Shown here: positions 10,676 to 21,799 of the stretch, piece after piece
Numbering within the stretch: the first letter of the stretch is position 1
How the letters are laid out: the number at the start of each line of letters is the position of its first letter
Assembly: GCA_000320545.1 (NCBI GenBank)
Contig: ADNK01000012.1
Coordinates: 15,001-42,500, forward strand
From: Bigelowiella natans CCMP2755
Lineage: Eukaryota > Cercozoa > Chlorarachniophyceae
Length of the DNA stretch: 27,500 bases
Direction: 5' to 3'
The notes under the pieces: model-generated
Told to the model about the DNA's origin: nothing
Databases searched by the model: none
What the model saw: the letters and a program-made list of their open reading frames with translations, nothing else
Made by a program: the position numbers and the translations under genes

Positions 10676-10999
10676 AGTACGTATCTAACACGTGATTGTT
10701 TTAAAAAAGGGGAAGGATATTACCCCGTTTCTACTGGATCGGATAAACCAGATAACAGGAGGTATGTTGTAGCTGTTGTTCGACAACCTATTACCCTCAC
10801 ACCCTTTCTATTGTATTTCAAAGGACACTCGCTCCAGGCCAATGTCAGCTTAGTGCTGAACAACGCGAAGGTAGCTTTTGCGCACCATGATAACGCATGA
10901 TGCACGCTTGTACTATACTCAGTAATTTATTCATATATTAAAACTCCATCGCAGATCGGCACAAAAATCGCTGTAAAAATTTCTCAATTGAAAAGGTGA
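8059..10999 (+). CDS. psuG: Pseudouridine-5'-phosphate glycosidase (PsuG family)
   Basis: Fifteen exons: 8059-8226, 8297-8361, 8425-8488, 8632-8694, 8778-8810, 8963-9012, 9133-9197, 9315-9376, 9483-9557, 9798-9912, 10224-10283, 10443-10510, 10710-10761, 10824-10870, 10955-10999; 343 residues, every phase consistent. The enzyme splits pseudouridine 5'-phosphate to uracil and ribose 5-phosphate in pseudouridine breakdown. Family blocks in order: [18 protein letters not shown] (Glu61), [26 protein letters not shown] (Lys123), [22 protein letters not shown] (His168), [12 protein letters not shown] (Asp180), [12 protein letters not shown] (Lys197, position of the ribose-imine lysine), [40 protein letters not shown]. 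The first 50 residues are Arg-rich and could be a mitochondrial presequence. Intron 12 uses a GC donor (10511). No pseudouridine kinase lies beside or fused to it. Start chosen because an in-frame stop sits 24 bases upstream of ATG 8059. Exon 1 may end at 8223 instead. Confidence 0.95.
8521..8572. repeat. CT microsatellite in PsuG intron 3
   Basis: A run of CT dinucleotides, slightly interrupted by TTT, that also forms part of a long pyrimidine tract within the intron. Confidence 0.95.
8848..8922. repeat. Compound GC-GT-GA microsatellite in PsuG intron 5
   Basis: GCGCGCGTGTGT grades into a GT run and then, after TGGAA, into a long GA run. Confidence 0.95.
10092..10203. repeat. ATC and GTC triplet arrays in PsuG intron 10
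   Basis: A near-perfect ATC array (about 10092-10132) and a pure GTC array (about 10168-10203) are 36 bases apart within one intron. Confidence 0.95.
10590..10671. repeat. AT run followed by GT run in PsuG intron 12
   Basis: About 40 bases of alternating TA and, ten bases later, about 28 bases of GT in the GC-AG intron 10511-10709. Confidence 0.95.
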
Positions 11000-12108
11000 A
11001 AGTAATGTATGCTACTCAATGCATCCAAAAGGGACACGTCCTACCACTACTCTGCAATCAAATACTTGAATTCGACATTTTGTAAGAGAGTCGCAACACA
11101 GTGCTTGCAACATGTACCAGACTCTGTTCAGTGTGCACATGCATGTGTGCATACTGATGCATGCATCTGCACGAAGCACACAAAGCACTTGACTTGTGTC
11201 TGATGGTCTTGTTGATCATGCTTGACTCGTTGAACCTGCGTGCACACGCTAGTGCTGAATGGGCCCTCATTTGTCTAGACTAGTAGAGTCCATGCGCAAA
11301 TCGCATTGCATTTTAGATGCATGTGAGCAGCATGTGTAGACAAAACAATTGGCACACATGCCAGCATGCTGTGTGACATGGATGGTGGGTGTGAGAAGGA
11401 TGCAATGAACAAATGCAATCTTTTCAATTGTCAACCCAACTAGCCAATGCAGCCATGCAAAGCAGGATGGTGTGAGACGGATGTGATGACACGATCAAAC
11501 GTTTTCATTGGTGTCCCAGTCATCCCAATGCAGCTGGGCATGCGACCAAACTTGCGCTTCTAGAACTCTGAGGCCAAAAAATGTGAAGCTGTTTGGGTTT
11601 TGAACACGTTGAACAAACACGAACAATGAACGATGAGAGCCTCCGTTTTGGAGCATGCTCGGAGTTCGGAACAGACAGCACGCTTCAAACATCAACCAAT
11701 GAACGGAGAGAACATCTTCATCATCATCTGCATCATCATCATCATTTGACTGAATGAATTCCATGGCATCGGGTCCCGAACTTTCGCGAAAATGTCTTGC
11801 AGCTTTGCAAACCACGGCGAAATCGGCAAGAAAGACAAGACGCAAATGGAAAATCCCATGTCAATCACCAAGTACGGACGCAGAGTCGCAATGCTTCTTT
11901 TTTTAACAAATTTTATCAAGTCGCGCATGAGCAATGGCCTTCGTCTTTCCCGCCTCAGACTCGGACCACGGAACTATGATCGCGAAGCGAGCCACCAGAC
12001 AGATGGTTACCCCCCCCTTTTTTGTGCCTGCATCGAACCCTTTGATTCATTCTTATTCGGCAACCTATCGAAAACTCTTTATATTCGAAGGCGCGACGGT
12101 TGTGTCGG
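11000..12108. other. Intergenic: palindrome-rich island 2 and DnaJ upstream region
   Basis: No supported gene. About 11090-11475 is a second TGCA/CATG-rich island (GTGCACATGCATGTGTGCAT, GATGCATGCATCTGCAC, TGTCTAGACTAG). From 11495 to about 11857 the minus strand stays open for 116 or more residues with an acidic Asp-rich stretch, but no ATG start, splice partners or family were found. The final 250 bases should contain the DnaJ promoter. Confidence 0.55.
11090..11475. other. TGCA/CATG-rich intergenic island 2
   Basis: Same signature as the islands at 7216, 15905 and 21800: repeated TGCATG, GTGCAC and CTAG palindromes, starting about 90 bases after the PsuG stop codon. Confidence 0.55.
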
Positions 12109-13046
12109 ATGCTCTCCACAGCTGACCGGAATGCCCCTCGGCGGATGATACACCAAGGTAGGTGGTGGTGCTGGCTGTCCTCACGAAGGCCTGACCAATC
12201 GTGTTTTACGTTGCTTTACAGTGATCAATAATCGCTTTGGCAAAAAATTGACGGCTGGGATCAGGGTATGGAAAGCAACCGATTTCTTGGAAAGAAAATA
12301 GCACCGCTAGGCTCCGCATAGCACATCTCTCGGAGTCTCCGAGCTTTCTTTGTCTGTGTTGCCATAAAATATGATACCTCAGGTAAAGCGGTGGATCCAT
12401 GCTACTCGTCCGTCATTTCAAAAAGATTACTATGAAGTTCTCGGCATTTCCAAGAGTGCCTCCAAGTCAGATATTAAAAAGGCCTATTATAAGGTGCGAT
12501 ATTGATCAGAGAATAGCAAGAAACATTTACCTAGTATTATTGGAGTCAAATTCAAATCTTAATCCTCAAGATATTAAAGTGTCTAGCAATCCGAAATCAT
12601 GCGAAGGTTATAAATGTGTACCATAACTTTGATTGGGTATTTTTTGTTTCTCGCGTTCGTTATAGCTTGCAAAGAAGTGGCACCCTGATACCAATAAAGG
12701 CGACAAGGAAGCAGAGAAACGATTTACTGAGATCAGTCACGCATATGAAATACTCTCTGATGATGAGAAGAGGACAGCCTATGACCAGTAAATAGAGCAT
12801 CATTGTCCCACTCGCTTCGCACAAACACAAATGATACTTGATTGTGCTCCTGTGCCTCTCGGCGTGTATGCATCTGTGCAAAGAAATTATAACTTGTTTC
12901 AAAATCGTATTAATTGTTTTTAGTCTTCATATGTGTATCTCACCGCATTCTTTCATTTAACTCGAATGTTATCAATATTAGATTTGGACACAATTTCGAA
13001 CAGGCAGGCGGAGGAGGTTTACGATACATGTGTTGTCTACATTTAC

Positions 13047-13089
<43 letters not shown>

Positions 13090-13772
13090 CATAATGATAT
13101 ATTTTTATCTTGCCATGCGTGTCTGGTAATAATTTGAGAGTGCTGATGATGATGGTATTTTGGTGTGTATTAAACAGGATTTGGTGGTCCAGGTGGCTTC
13201 CAAGGCTTTACCAACGCAGAAGACTTGTTCCGAGAATTCTTTAGTGAGTAGTCGTCGTCGTCAATGATGTCCTTGATTTTCCCGTGAAGTATATGTCGCT
13301 ACGAAGCATTCATCGCACAAAAGTTCATTCTCCCGTCGTCCTATTCCCATGATTCGAAATGTCTTCGCTAGCTCGATAAGAGTCTAGCAATGCTCTCTTC
13401 CTCCTCTTCTTCAACCTCGCCTCGCTTCTTATCGGAATGAACACATTCTCACTTTTTGGTAGGTGGTGGCGGTGGTGGTAACCCGTTTGGAGGAGGGTTT
13501 GGAGGAGGAGGATTCCCTGGAGCAGGAGGGGGGCCGCCACGACCGGAGCAGGGTGGCGACTTACAAACTGTCGTCAGCCTGGATTTTATGGAGGCGGTAA
13601 GATCCTCCTCCATCCTTTTTTGGTTCTACTTTTTCTTGTTGTGGTTTAATTATTGTACATCGTCGCGTTGTTAGTTAGGAGAATCGGCAATCTCTACTAA
13701 GCTTGCGTCGCGCGCTTTTTACGTTTGCATTATCGACGACTGCTGCCTCGTCTACCAACCTCAACGATGATA

Positions 13773-13805
<33 letters not shown>

Positions 13806-14527
13806 TGCATTCCGACCATCACCAGGTCGATGGGGTGAAGAGGGATATCCGAGTGCAATGCAAATCTCATTGCAATGATTGTGAGGGATCGGGTTACGAA
13901 AAGGGCTCGGTGAGGACAACATGCCCCCGCTGTAAAGGATCAGGAGTGGTATTATCGCTACTTATACGGCTGTGTGAGCGGCGTCGTAACTGTCATATTT
14001 GCTGCCGTTGCTGCTGTTTCTAATATCTTTGCGATCATCTCTTTACAGGAAGTGTTCCGCCAAGGCTTCTTTGAGGTGAATCAGACATGTGGCGCCTGTG
14101 GAGGTACGCCCTTAGAATGGTTATAAGACGACAACTACAAATATGGGTGTATTATTTGTTCCAATTTTACGTCAATAATCGTCGCTGTCGTCTCCAGCGT
14201 GATCATAATAATGTTACTATGATATCTATAATACAGGGAGAGGCTTTACACAACCTGTGTGCGGAAGTTGTCAAGGGGCGGGTCTCGTGTGGGATACGAA
14301 GGAGGTGGTTGTTAACATCCCAGAAGGCGTAGAGGACGGTGTATCGCTCCGTGTGCGTGACAAAGGAGATGCAGGTAGAAAGAGGAAAAGGGTGATGATG
14401 AAGGATGGTGATGGGAACACTCTCTGCTAAACCTACGATCGCCACTACAAGCTGTATGATTCAACAAAAAATGATTTATGATGAGACTATAGCGATGGTC
14501 ATGAACCATAGAAATTCTCAACTCATG

Positions 14528-14569
<42 letters not shown>

Positions 14570-15818
14570 CTACTGTCTAGGGCGCAATGGCGGCCCGCGT
14601 GGGCACCTCTATGTAAAAGTACAAGTTCGAAAGCACCCAGCGTTCCGACGGCAAGGGGCGGATGTGCACGTGGACGTACCTATTTCGGTAACCCAGGCCA
14701 TTCTCGGCGGTACTGTGCGCGTTCCTCTGCTACGGGGCGTGGAGACGATTCACGTCCCTGAAGGGACCCAGCCAGGCGATAGAATGACGCTGCGTCAGCG
14801 CGGTATCAAGCGGCTTAGCTCAGACTCCTACGGCAAACAGTTTGTTCACTTTAAGATCGCCGTCCCGAAGTGAGTCGTAGCCATAGAAGAAGAAGAACAA
14901 GAAGAAGAAGAAGAAGAGGAGGAGGAGGAGGAGGAGGAGGAGGAGGAGATTAAGGCGGGAATAGAGAAGGGGAGCTCGATGCGGATGGATAGCGAGCTTT
15001 GTCGAGGGAGTAGACACTTCTGCAGCTGCTGCTACTTTAGTACAATAACTACTAGTACTACTACTACAACATACAGAGTATTAATTTGTTTGTTCAGGCG
15101 ACTGATATAAAAGTTTATATTGTATTAAAAAATGTGACCAATATTGTCTCTCAGGAAGCTGACGTCGAGGCAGATAGAGCTTTTGGAGGAATTTGCAAAA
15201 GAATCAGGGGAATTGTTGCATTCCAAGGTGGGAAATGCGCGTAAAGGGGGAAAGTTGTGTGGTGATTTACGTGTTTGTTACCACGTGTGCTGTGTGCTGT
15301 GTGCGTGTGTACGTGTTTGTTACCACGTGTGCTGTGTGCTGTGTGTGTGTGTGTGTGTGTGTGTAGTAGTAGTAGTATTAGTTTGTTTGTGTGGTTTGTG
15401 TGCGTATAATATCTGTGTTGGAAGTGGTATTGTATCATCACTTTAAATTGTATCAGAGAGCGCTACTGAGTTGAGATTGCATTAGGACGATCACCCTGCA
15501 AGCCATGAGAAAGAAAGCACGACATATTCGCTCTTTCAGGCTGCCAAAGACGCGCTGTTTGGGTGCAAAGACTCAACAGCAAATGATAAGGTATATGAGT
15601 GGTATATGAGTAAATTATGCACGTAGTCATGAGGTCGCAAGGGCGTTCATTAAACGGATTCATTCGTACTCTTACGACACTGCCGGATGAAGCACGTCAT
15701 GCGTTGCACAAAAATAAACCTTTTACCATTTTCTATCACTAATTTTCCATTTTCTGCCCATGCATCGTAATAGACAGGAGACGAGGGAGACGAGAAGAAA
15801 CAGAAGGATTCCGCTTAA
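12109..15818 (+). CDS. Class I DnaJ (Hsp40) co-chaperone, mitochondrial type
   Basis: Fourteen exons: 12109-12157, 12222-12265, 12383-12493, 12666-12787, 12982-13016, 13178-13243, 13463-13596, 13826-13948, 14049-14103, 14237-14374, 14581-14869, 15155-15227, 15540-15590, 15774-15818; 444 residues, all in phase. It stimulates Hsp70 ATPase and delivers unfolded clients. J domain at about 45-112 ([18 protein letters not shown] with HPD at 74-76, [14 protein letters not shown]). A Gly/Phe region with a long Gly-rich segment follows (about 113-175). The zinc region holds all four CXXCXGXG motifs: [32 protein letters not shown]. The C-terminal substrate domain includes [14 protein letters not shown] and [13 protein letters not shown]. 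The 44 residues before the J domain are basic and lack acidic runs ([17 protein letters not shown]), as in mitochondrial presequences, and DNAJA3/Mdj1-type proteins are the closest known class; location is inferred. The ATG at 12109 is the first in the open frame but the exact start is not proven. Confidence 0.95.
13046..13090. repeat. CA microsatellite in DnaJ intron 5
   Basis: A run of CA dinucleotides with two ACGC interruptions directly downstream of exon 12982-13016. Confidence 0.95.
13770..13805. repeat. GAT triplet array in DnaJ intron 7
   Basis: About 12 GAT units 20 bases before the acceptor of exon 13826-13948. Confidence 0.95.
14530..14566. repeat. CT microsatellite forming polypyrimidine tract
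   Basis: A CT run immediately upstream of acceptor CTGTCTAG at 14580 in DnaJ intron 10. Confidence 0.95.
14885..14948. repeat. GAA/GAG triplet arrays in DnaJ intron 11
   Basis: AAGAAG units turn into a GAG array just after the donor of exon 14581-14869. Confidence 0.95.
15269..15352. repeat. 42-bp period tandem duplication in DnaJ intron 12
   Basis: Two copies of a GT-rich unit starting ACGTGTTTGTTACCACGTG (15269 and 15311) run into a GT microsatellite. Confidence 0.9.
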
Positions 15819-17431
15819 CCTACTGGCCTGAATGTCGTAGCTGTGTACGATTGCTTAATATAACAAGATAATGGGGAAACCAGGAATATCTCCGTGTATT
15901 AGTTTCACATGCGTGCCTTAATCGCAACAAAACTCGCCAGCAGTCCATGCAAATTTGTCTGCCATTCTGTTTCAAATCGCCACTCCCAATCAGCTAGATG
16001 CGCCGTGCGTGCGTGCGCGTGGTCGTCGTTGTCGCAGCCATCCCATCGCAGACGCACGTACGTACCGTTGCCATGACTAGATGAAACTAGTGGCACGATG
16101 CATGGCGTTGTTGCTCACAGTGTTGCGTGGACAAGGCTAGAAGGCACATGTGTGCGCTGTGCGTCCCAAGCAGACACACACAGACGCACCATTTCCATTC
16201 GATTTTTCTGCTTCTGGCGATGCCATGCATGTCTCGATGTGGTCGATTGCGATGCGATGCGCGTGGCATGCATGTGCACGTGTGATGTGATCTAGTGATG
16301 CGACGCGATGCTGATGACTCTGATGACATCAGAAAAAAGTGCTCCATGTGCGGACGATGCCGACTGGAAAATTCGGTTAAGTTCCCCATTGACGATGTTT
16401 CGAATGAATCAATCAAGCAATCCAACGGGAGCGGTTGAAAAGAAAAAGAAATCTGCTTTGAAGGAAGTTGATTTGAATGGACGAATGAGTGAATGAAACA
16501 AACAAACAAACGTGATGAAGAGCTACATTTCCAATGAATTGATGGATTTGGAGACGAGAAAATGGCAACCTGGATGAAATCAGGAAAAAATGAGGTAGAA
16601 GTTTCGCATACAAACTTGTGCAGATGCTGAATTAGTTGTTTTCGGTCATGATTCTTTTTTGTAGAATGATTTTTTCCATTCAGAAAACAATCCTGGAAAC
16701 TTCCAAGAAATAAATCCTGCAATAATCACAGGTAACATTCTTTCGAAGCTAAGACTCATCACGGAAATCCACAATTCAAAAATCCGGTGTTCAGGCTAGT
16801 ACCGGGAATGGCGTCGAAGCTCCCAAAAATTTGAATAGACATGAAATCGGTTAAATGCCACATAAATGCAGGTAATACATGACCCTCGACAAATCTTCAC
16901 ATGAGCCGTTTCTGATCAGCCCCGGTCATACATGCACGATGGAACCGGAATTTTACCCGTTATAAATTTTAGTAATCGTGTAGCCTCAAAACAAAAATAT
17001 GCTCATTTATGTGCTAAATTGACGAAAACATCGGCATAGTATAAAAAATCTCCGAAATGACTAAATTTCTACCATTTGTCGTACCGACTCATGATCTGAA
17101 TAATGTGATAAAATACACATTGTAACGCAAATCCAAAAATACCGTTCAAATGCAGGAGAATTATGACTGCATCATCATGTCGGCCACCATTTTGAATGGA
17201 AATGGAGTTTTACGAAATAGTCATTGGAGAAGACATGACATGGATATCCAAAGTAGAGATAAGGCTGTATTTTGCTAAAATTTGTTTTGATGCGTTGTCG
17301 CATAGTAATAATGTCATCCTATACAGGATCTATTATCTCTGGCTACGCACATTTCCTGACCTCCTCGAAGTGCCCACCACCTCATCTACCAGCCCCATCC
17401 AGAGATACAAAGCGTGGTTTAGAAATAGGAG
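15819..17431. other. Intergenic: palindrome-rich island 3 and AT-rich spacer
   Basis: About 15905-16310 is a third island rich in TGCATG, CGATGC and ACGCAC. From about 16340 to 17430 the sequence turns AT-rich with frequent stops on the plus strand and no repeats or exons that I can support; it should contain the promoter of the glycosyltransferase gene. A 211-codon open frame on the minus strand (16087-16722) has a His/Ser/Cys-rich, non-family-like translation and is treated as chance. Confidence 0.55.
15905..16310. other. TGCATG-rich intergenic island 3
   Basis: Contains CACGATGCATGGCG, GCCATGCATGTC, GGCATGCATGTGCACGTGTG and CACGTACGTACCG, beginning about 90 bases after the DnaJ stop codon. 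Confidence 0.55.
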
Positions 17432-20400
17432 ATGATCATTTTTAAGGTGTTTGCCGCCTTGAGCTTGGTTGCCTCGGCTCTTCGGAGTAAACAGGAACTT
17501 TTAAGCTCGGTGGCGAACAACAAGACAACCTCAGTTCCCCTTCCTAAGATTGGGGCACTTCAAGAAGCTGAGAGCATGAAGCTGATGGTGTTATCTATTT
17601 CCATGCCCAAGGGATACAAGAAAGTAATGAAATTCTACAAGTCTATTGGCCTTGACGAAGTTGGTGCCATTAGCCCTGGAGTTCAGAGAAGCAAACTCAA
17701 TCTGAAAAACCTCATCGCAGAAGGGAGGGTGAGTACTTCATGATATTAAAAAAAAAAAACAGTAAAGATGAGTAGAAGTATATGTAAGATTTTCCAACTC
17801 AATATTTTTTCATTAGGTCGATCCTGATTACGAGACTACTGGAGAAACCGATCATCCCATTATTCCTGAGCTTGCAACAACATACGCTCACCACCGTGCA
17901 ATTAAGTCCTTTCTCCGTTCTGAACAAGGTCAGTATACGCATATACTATTCCATATGTCCGCAAATGTCATCGAGTGATTTACTAAGAAGATAATTATTG
18001 CAGAATACGCTCTTATATTTGAGGAGGACGCGAAAATGGTTGACAATGGTCGCTTTCTTCTGGCTAACATTCCAGGAGGAGAAAAAGGTAAATTCTACTA
18101 TTCCATGTTGTTGGCTTGTAGCATATATACTTAAAAATCTTTTATTTCTACATATTTTTCAACGTCATATGCCTGAATAACTGAAATATGAGATGATAAG
18201 AGACGGAGAAACTAATGCTAACCCCGGACAACCTGTTTATTATTAGGTCATTTTGTGAAGGCACTGAAAACAATCGTTCAAAAAGCTCCTAAGGATTGGA
18301 TGGAAATTAATCTTGGAAGATGCGATGCTCAATGCCATATGCAGAAACAAGCAGCCAAATTATCCGATAAAGTGTTCATGTTCGAGTCGAAATATGCCTA
18401 CTGTTCATCAGGATACCTTCTCAGTCGCCGTGGTGCTGAATTCCTCAATCAAACCTACTATGGCAAACTCAGGTACTCCAATGACCTGACCAAAGTTACT
18501 CTCTACGAGAAAGGTCTCTACAAGCAATATGCAGTGTCTCCGAGACTTATTGAGCAAAAAACTGAGTGTGGAGTAAATGGCTGTGGAAACGTACCTGAGT
18601 GCGGGCCCACGGGAAAACTCATGCAAAGAAACTGTGAGATGAAGCCTCTTTGTGAGATGTCTGCTAAGTGCAGGACAGTGGATGTTGGATCTCCCAAGAT
18701 CCCGAATGATTTTGTGTTCGCTACATACCCTCCTGAGAAACTAGCTGCTCTAGATGGAATCAGGGCGGAACTGAAGAAGAAACATCTCCGCATTCGTAGC
18801 CCTCGAATGTTCTTGGATGGATGTGGCTTCTTCACATTTCCTCTGATTGTAATGAGCCAGTTGCAACTTGCGAAGAAATTTGATTTAATTGGTTCAAAGC
18901 CCCCTGTGGTCTATATGCCGGAGCGAACTCACTACCACGAATGCAATAAGAAAAACAAAGACCATGTTGAATCTCCAGAATTCTGGGAGAAATGGTTCGA
19001 CCCAATATCGACCGCCAACTGGAGGAACGTCAGCGAAAAAGATGTTTGGGAACTTTCCCAAGCTTCTATATTAACAGCATATTATGACCCTCATAGTGTG
19101 CAAGGATATCCGTATGACGATGAAGCTACAGCGGACAATGCTTGGATCATTAATGAACGAGCCAAAGCCAAACCTGTTATGAAAGCTTACATCAAACCCA
19201 AGCGACCGTTCATGGAGGAAGCCCTCTCTTTCTACCGCACATACCTGGGATCTAGCAAGCAACCTGTTATGGGTCTCCACATGAGAGGAACTGACAAGTT
19301 TGTTCACCCGAAGGTTGATCCTGAACGCTACGTGCTACGTGCGAAGAATTTTGTGGAAAAGAACAAGGGTGGAAAGTTGTTCCTTGCAACAGACGACACT
19401 AGCTACTTCAACATGATGAAGAACACCTTCAACTCCAGCGTTATCTCTAGACCAACACTTCGAACGAAGAAAAATATTCTCTATGATGATAAAGTCGACA
19501 AGAATGCAAAGTGCAAGCAGGTTTTGATGGATTCGCTCGTTCTTGCTCTTACCAGCGAAATGGTTAAGTGCTGGTCAGGAGTGTCAGAATTTTCCATATA
19601 TGTTCGCGAGAGCCACATCCATGATCGCCCAAAGTTCACCCAAGTCGTGGATTTAGAAGCTACAGACACTGTGAATCTTGTTGCCATCCGAGATGACCCC
19701 TTCATAGAAGGGCCTTCACCGAAAAACGCATCGTGGGCTATTTTTGTTCCTACTATGCCCTCGAGGGAGGAGCATGTGACAACAATGCTTGATGGTATTG
19801 GATTGAGTAAATATTCATCCTTGATTGGTGCAACAACTCCAAAGACATTAACGGCAGCTATCCATCCGAATGCGACATTAAACATCAAAGAAGCATCTTG
19901 CATGTGGTCCCATCATCAATCATATGAGGCATTCCTTGCAAGTGGCAAGCAATATGGTTTGATCTTCGAGGATGATTTCATGCCTACTTTAGCCTCTGAT
20001 ACCATTGAAACTGGATTGCCTCATCTTATTGATTCCTTCATTGAGGAAAGGGAGTCTGGAAGAGCAAATTGGGACATTCTTAACCTCGCTCGATGCTACG
20101 ATTGCTGTAACGAGAGATGTCAAACTGTTGTTAGCACTCTGGAAAAGGAGAAGGTCTCTCTCATCACTTCCCCTCACCCATACTGCGGATCTGCATACTT
20201 AATCAGCCGCAAAGGGGGTAAGGTTCTTTCCCGATCAAGTGATCCAATTACGCGTGAGACGGACGACAACATGCTTTACGTTTCCATAACTGGAGAGCTT
20301 AACTACATGTCTGTCACTCCGCGCATCTTCTCGCAAGATCGTAAAAATTTCGGATCTAAACTTCACGATGAGCCCGAGGACCTTGAGTGCATCGAGTGCT

Positions 20401-21629
20401 CCTCCGAGGAGTGCTTCGACAAGGAATACATGCCGAAGGGATTTGAGCATGTGTCCGCCTACAAAGAGGGTGCCATAAAGGATCAGGTCGTCCGGGTCAC
20501 GCAATTCAATCATCATCTTCCCAACTCGCTCACGCCTAAGAAAGCAATTTCTGAAGACCAGTATAACCTCGCTGCATCCGAGCTGGATCATTTGACAAGC
20601 CCTGACTGTGAGTCTGTGCTCGGTCGTTCTATGACTCCCACGCTTGTTGAGTGGGGATTCGGATCCACCGTCAATAGTGTAGTTAAGCCTTACATGCACG
20701 CGCTCTCGTATGGATATTGCATCAAAAACCCTACAGGTTTCATTAAATACAACTGCAGCAATTGGGAGACGTTATTCCAGCCAGTCTCAAAGCCTCTAGC
20801 CAATGAGGACACATGTCAGATGGAACACCTAGCCCTGGAAGACCCTACGAAGTGTGCAACGGCCTTCTGCGGGAAGAAGAAGTACAGTGCTATTGGCCAA
20901 CCGGAGTTCTTCTTCTCGTCTGAATACCACGAATGCTGCGCGAAGTACTCTTTCGACAAACACGGGGGGAAAATGCTACCAAAAACTCACGTCGACATTG
21001 GTTTCTTTGGCTCCGTGTCTCTAATCCTTCACCACGCCCTTCGACCATCGAAGACTCTCCAAAGCAAGATCAACGAGGCTAAGGAGAACATGAAATGGCC
21101 GAAAGCAGGAACGCCTATGATAGGAATGCACTACAGGGCAGGCGATGCGTGTCTAGAAGAGGAAGTTACTCTTGGGAGAAAGTGTGATACCTTTGAGACC
21201 TACATGTCCCACGTCCACCATGTTGCTGGAAAATACGGCATTAAGCATATTTTCCTTGCCACCGACAGTGCGGCTGCTATTAAATCTCTACCGAAGTACA
21301 AAAACTACACCTTCCACTACAACAAGGTTGCAGGGCGAGGAGGAAAACGTAATCAGAAGGCCGTGGATGACTTGTTGTTCCACAAGGAAATCGATGGATG
21401 CAAAGAAGCTGAAGACACGATGATCGATATGCACCTGCTTGGAGCTACTGATGCTTTCATAGGCAAGTTCTCTAGCAATATTGACCGAGTAGCCTATAAC
21501 CTGATTTTCGCTCGCACAAGGGCATATCAACCATACGTTTCGTTAGATAATACATGGTGCTTCGACTACGGAATTAAAAGTCGCCCAGACGGTGTACGAA
21601 ACACCAATCAAGAGCTGTACTACTGTTAA
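17432..21629 (+). CDS. Tandem GT25-like / fucosyltransferase-like / GT25-like / fucosyltransferase-like protein
   Basis: Exons 17432-17728, 17817-17928, 18004-18087 and 18247-21629, in phase, give about 1291 residues. An N-terminal hydrophobic stretch (IIFKVFAALSLVASA) looks like a signal peptide, so the enzyme should act in the ER/Golgi lumen or be secreted. Module 1: a GT25 (LPS/procollagen galactosyltransferase-like) domain at about 45-265 with TTYAHHRAIKSFL, ALIFEEDA and YCSSGYLLSRRGAEFL. Module 2: fucosyltransferase-like GT-B domain at about 317-622 with GLHMRGTDKF (507-516) and LFLATDD. Module 3: second GT25 domain at about 658-860 with CMWSHHQSYEAFL, GLIFEDDF and YCGSAYLISRKGG. Module 4: second fucosyltransferase-like domain at about 940-1291 with GMHYRAGD, IFLATDS and GKFSSNIDRVAYNL, resembling GT23/FUT8 and NodZ motifs. 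So the protein is an internal duplication of a two-enzyme unit. Sugar, acceptor and linkage cannot be read from sequence. All introns lie in the first GT25 copy. Homology was judged by eye only. Confidence 0.85.
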
Positions 21630-21799
21630 ATGTGAAACAGAGTCTAAAACTAAAAATGAATATGTGTCTTTCAATGCACTTCATTGTTGAAGTCGAGAAT
21701 AATATCTGAAAACTGTTAGGTTGTTGAATTAAACTAGTTTTTCAATGTAAAGCAACCTAGTAAATTGATTGAGTACATTACTACCAGAAAAATTTGCAC

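Noticed and set aside
19481-20699. Minus-strand frames of 62-154 codons inside the glycosyltransferase
   Set aside because: Shadows of the well-supported plus-strand coding frame.
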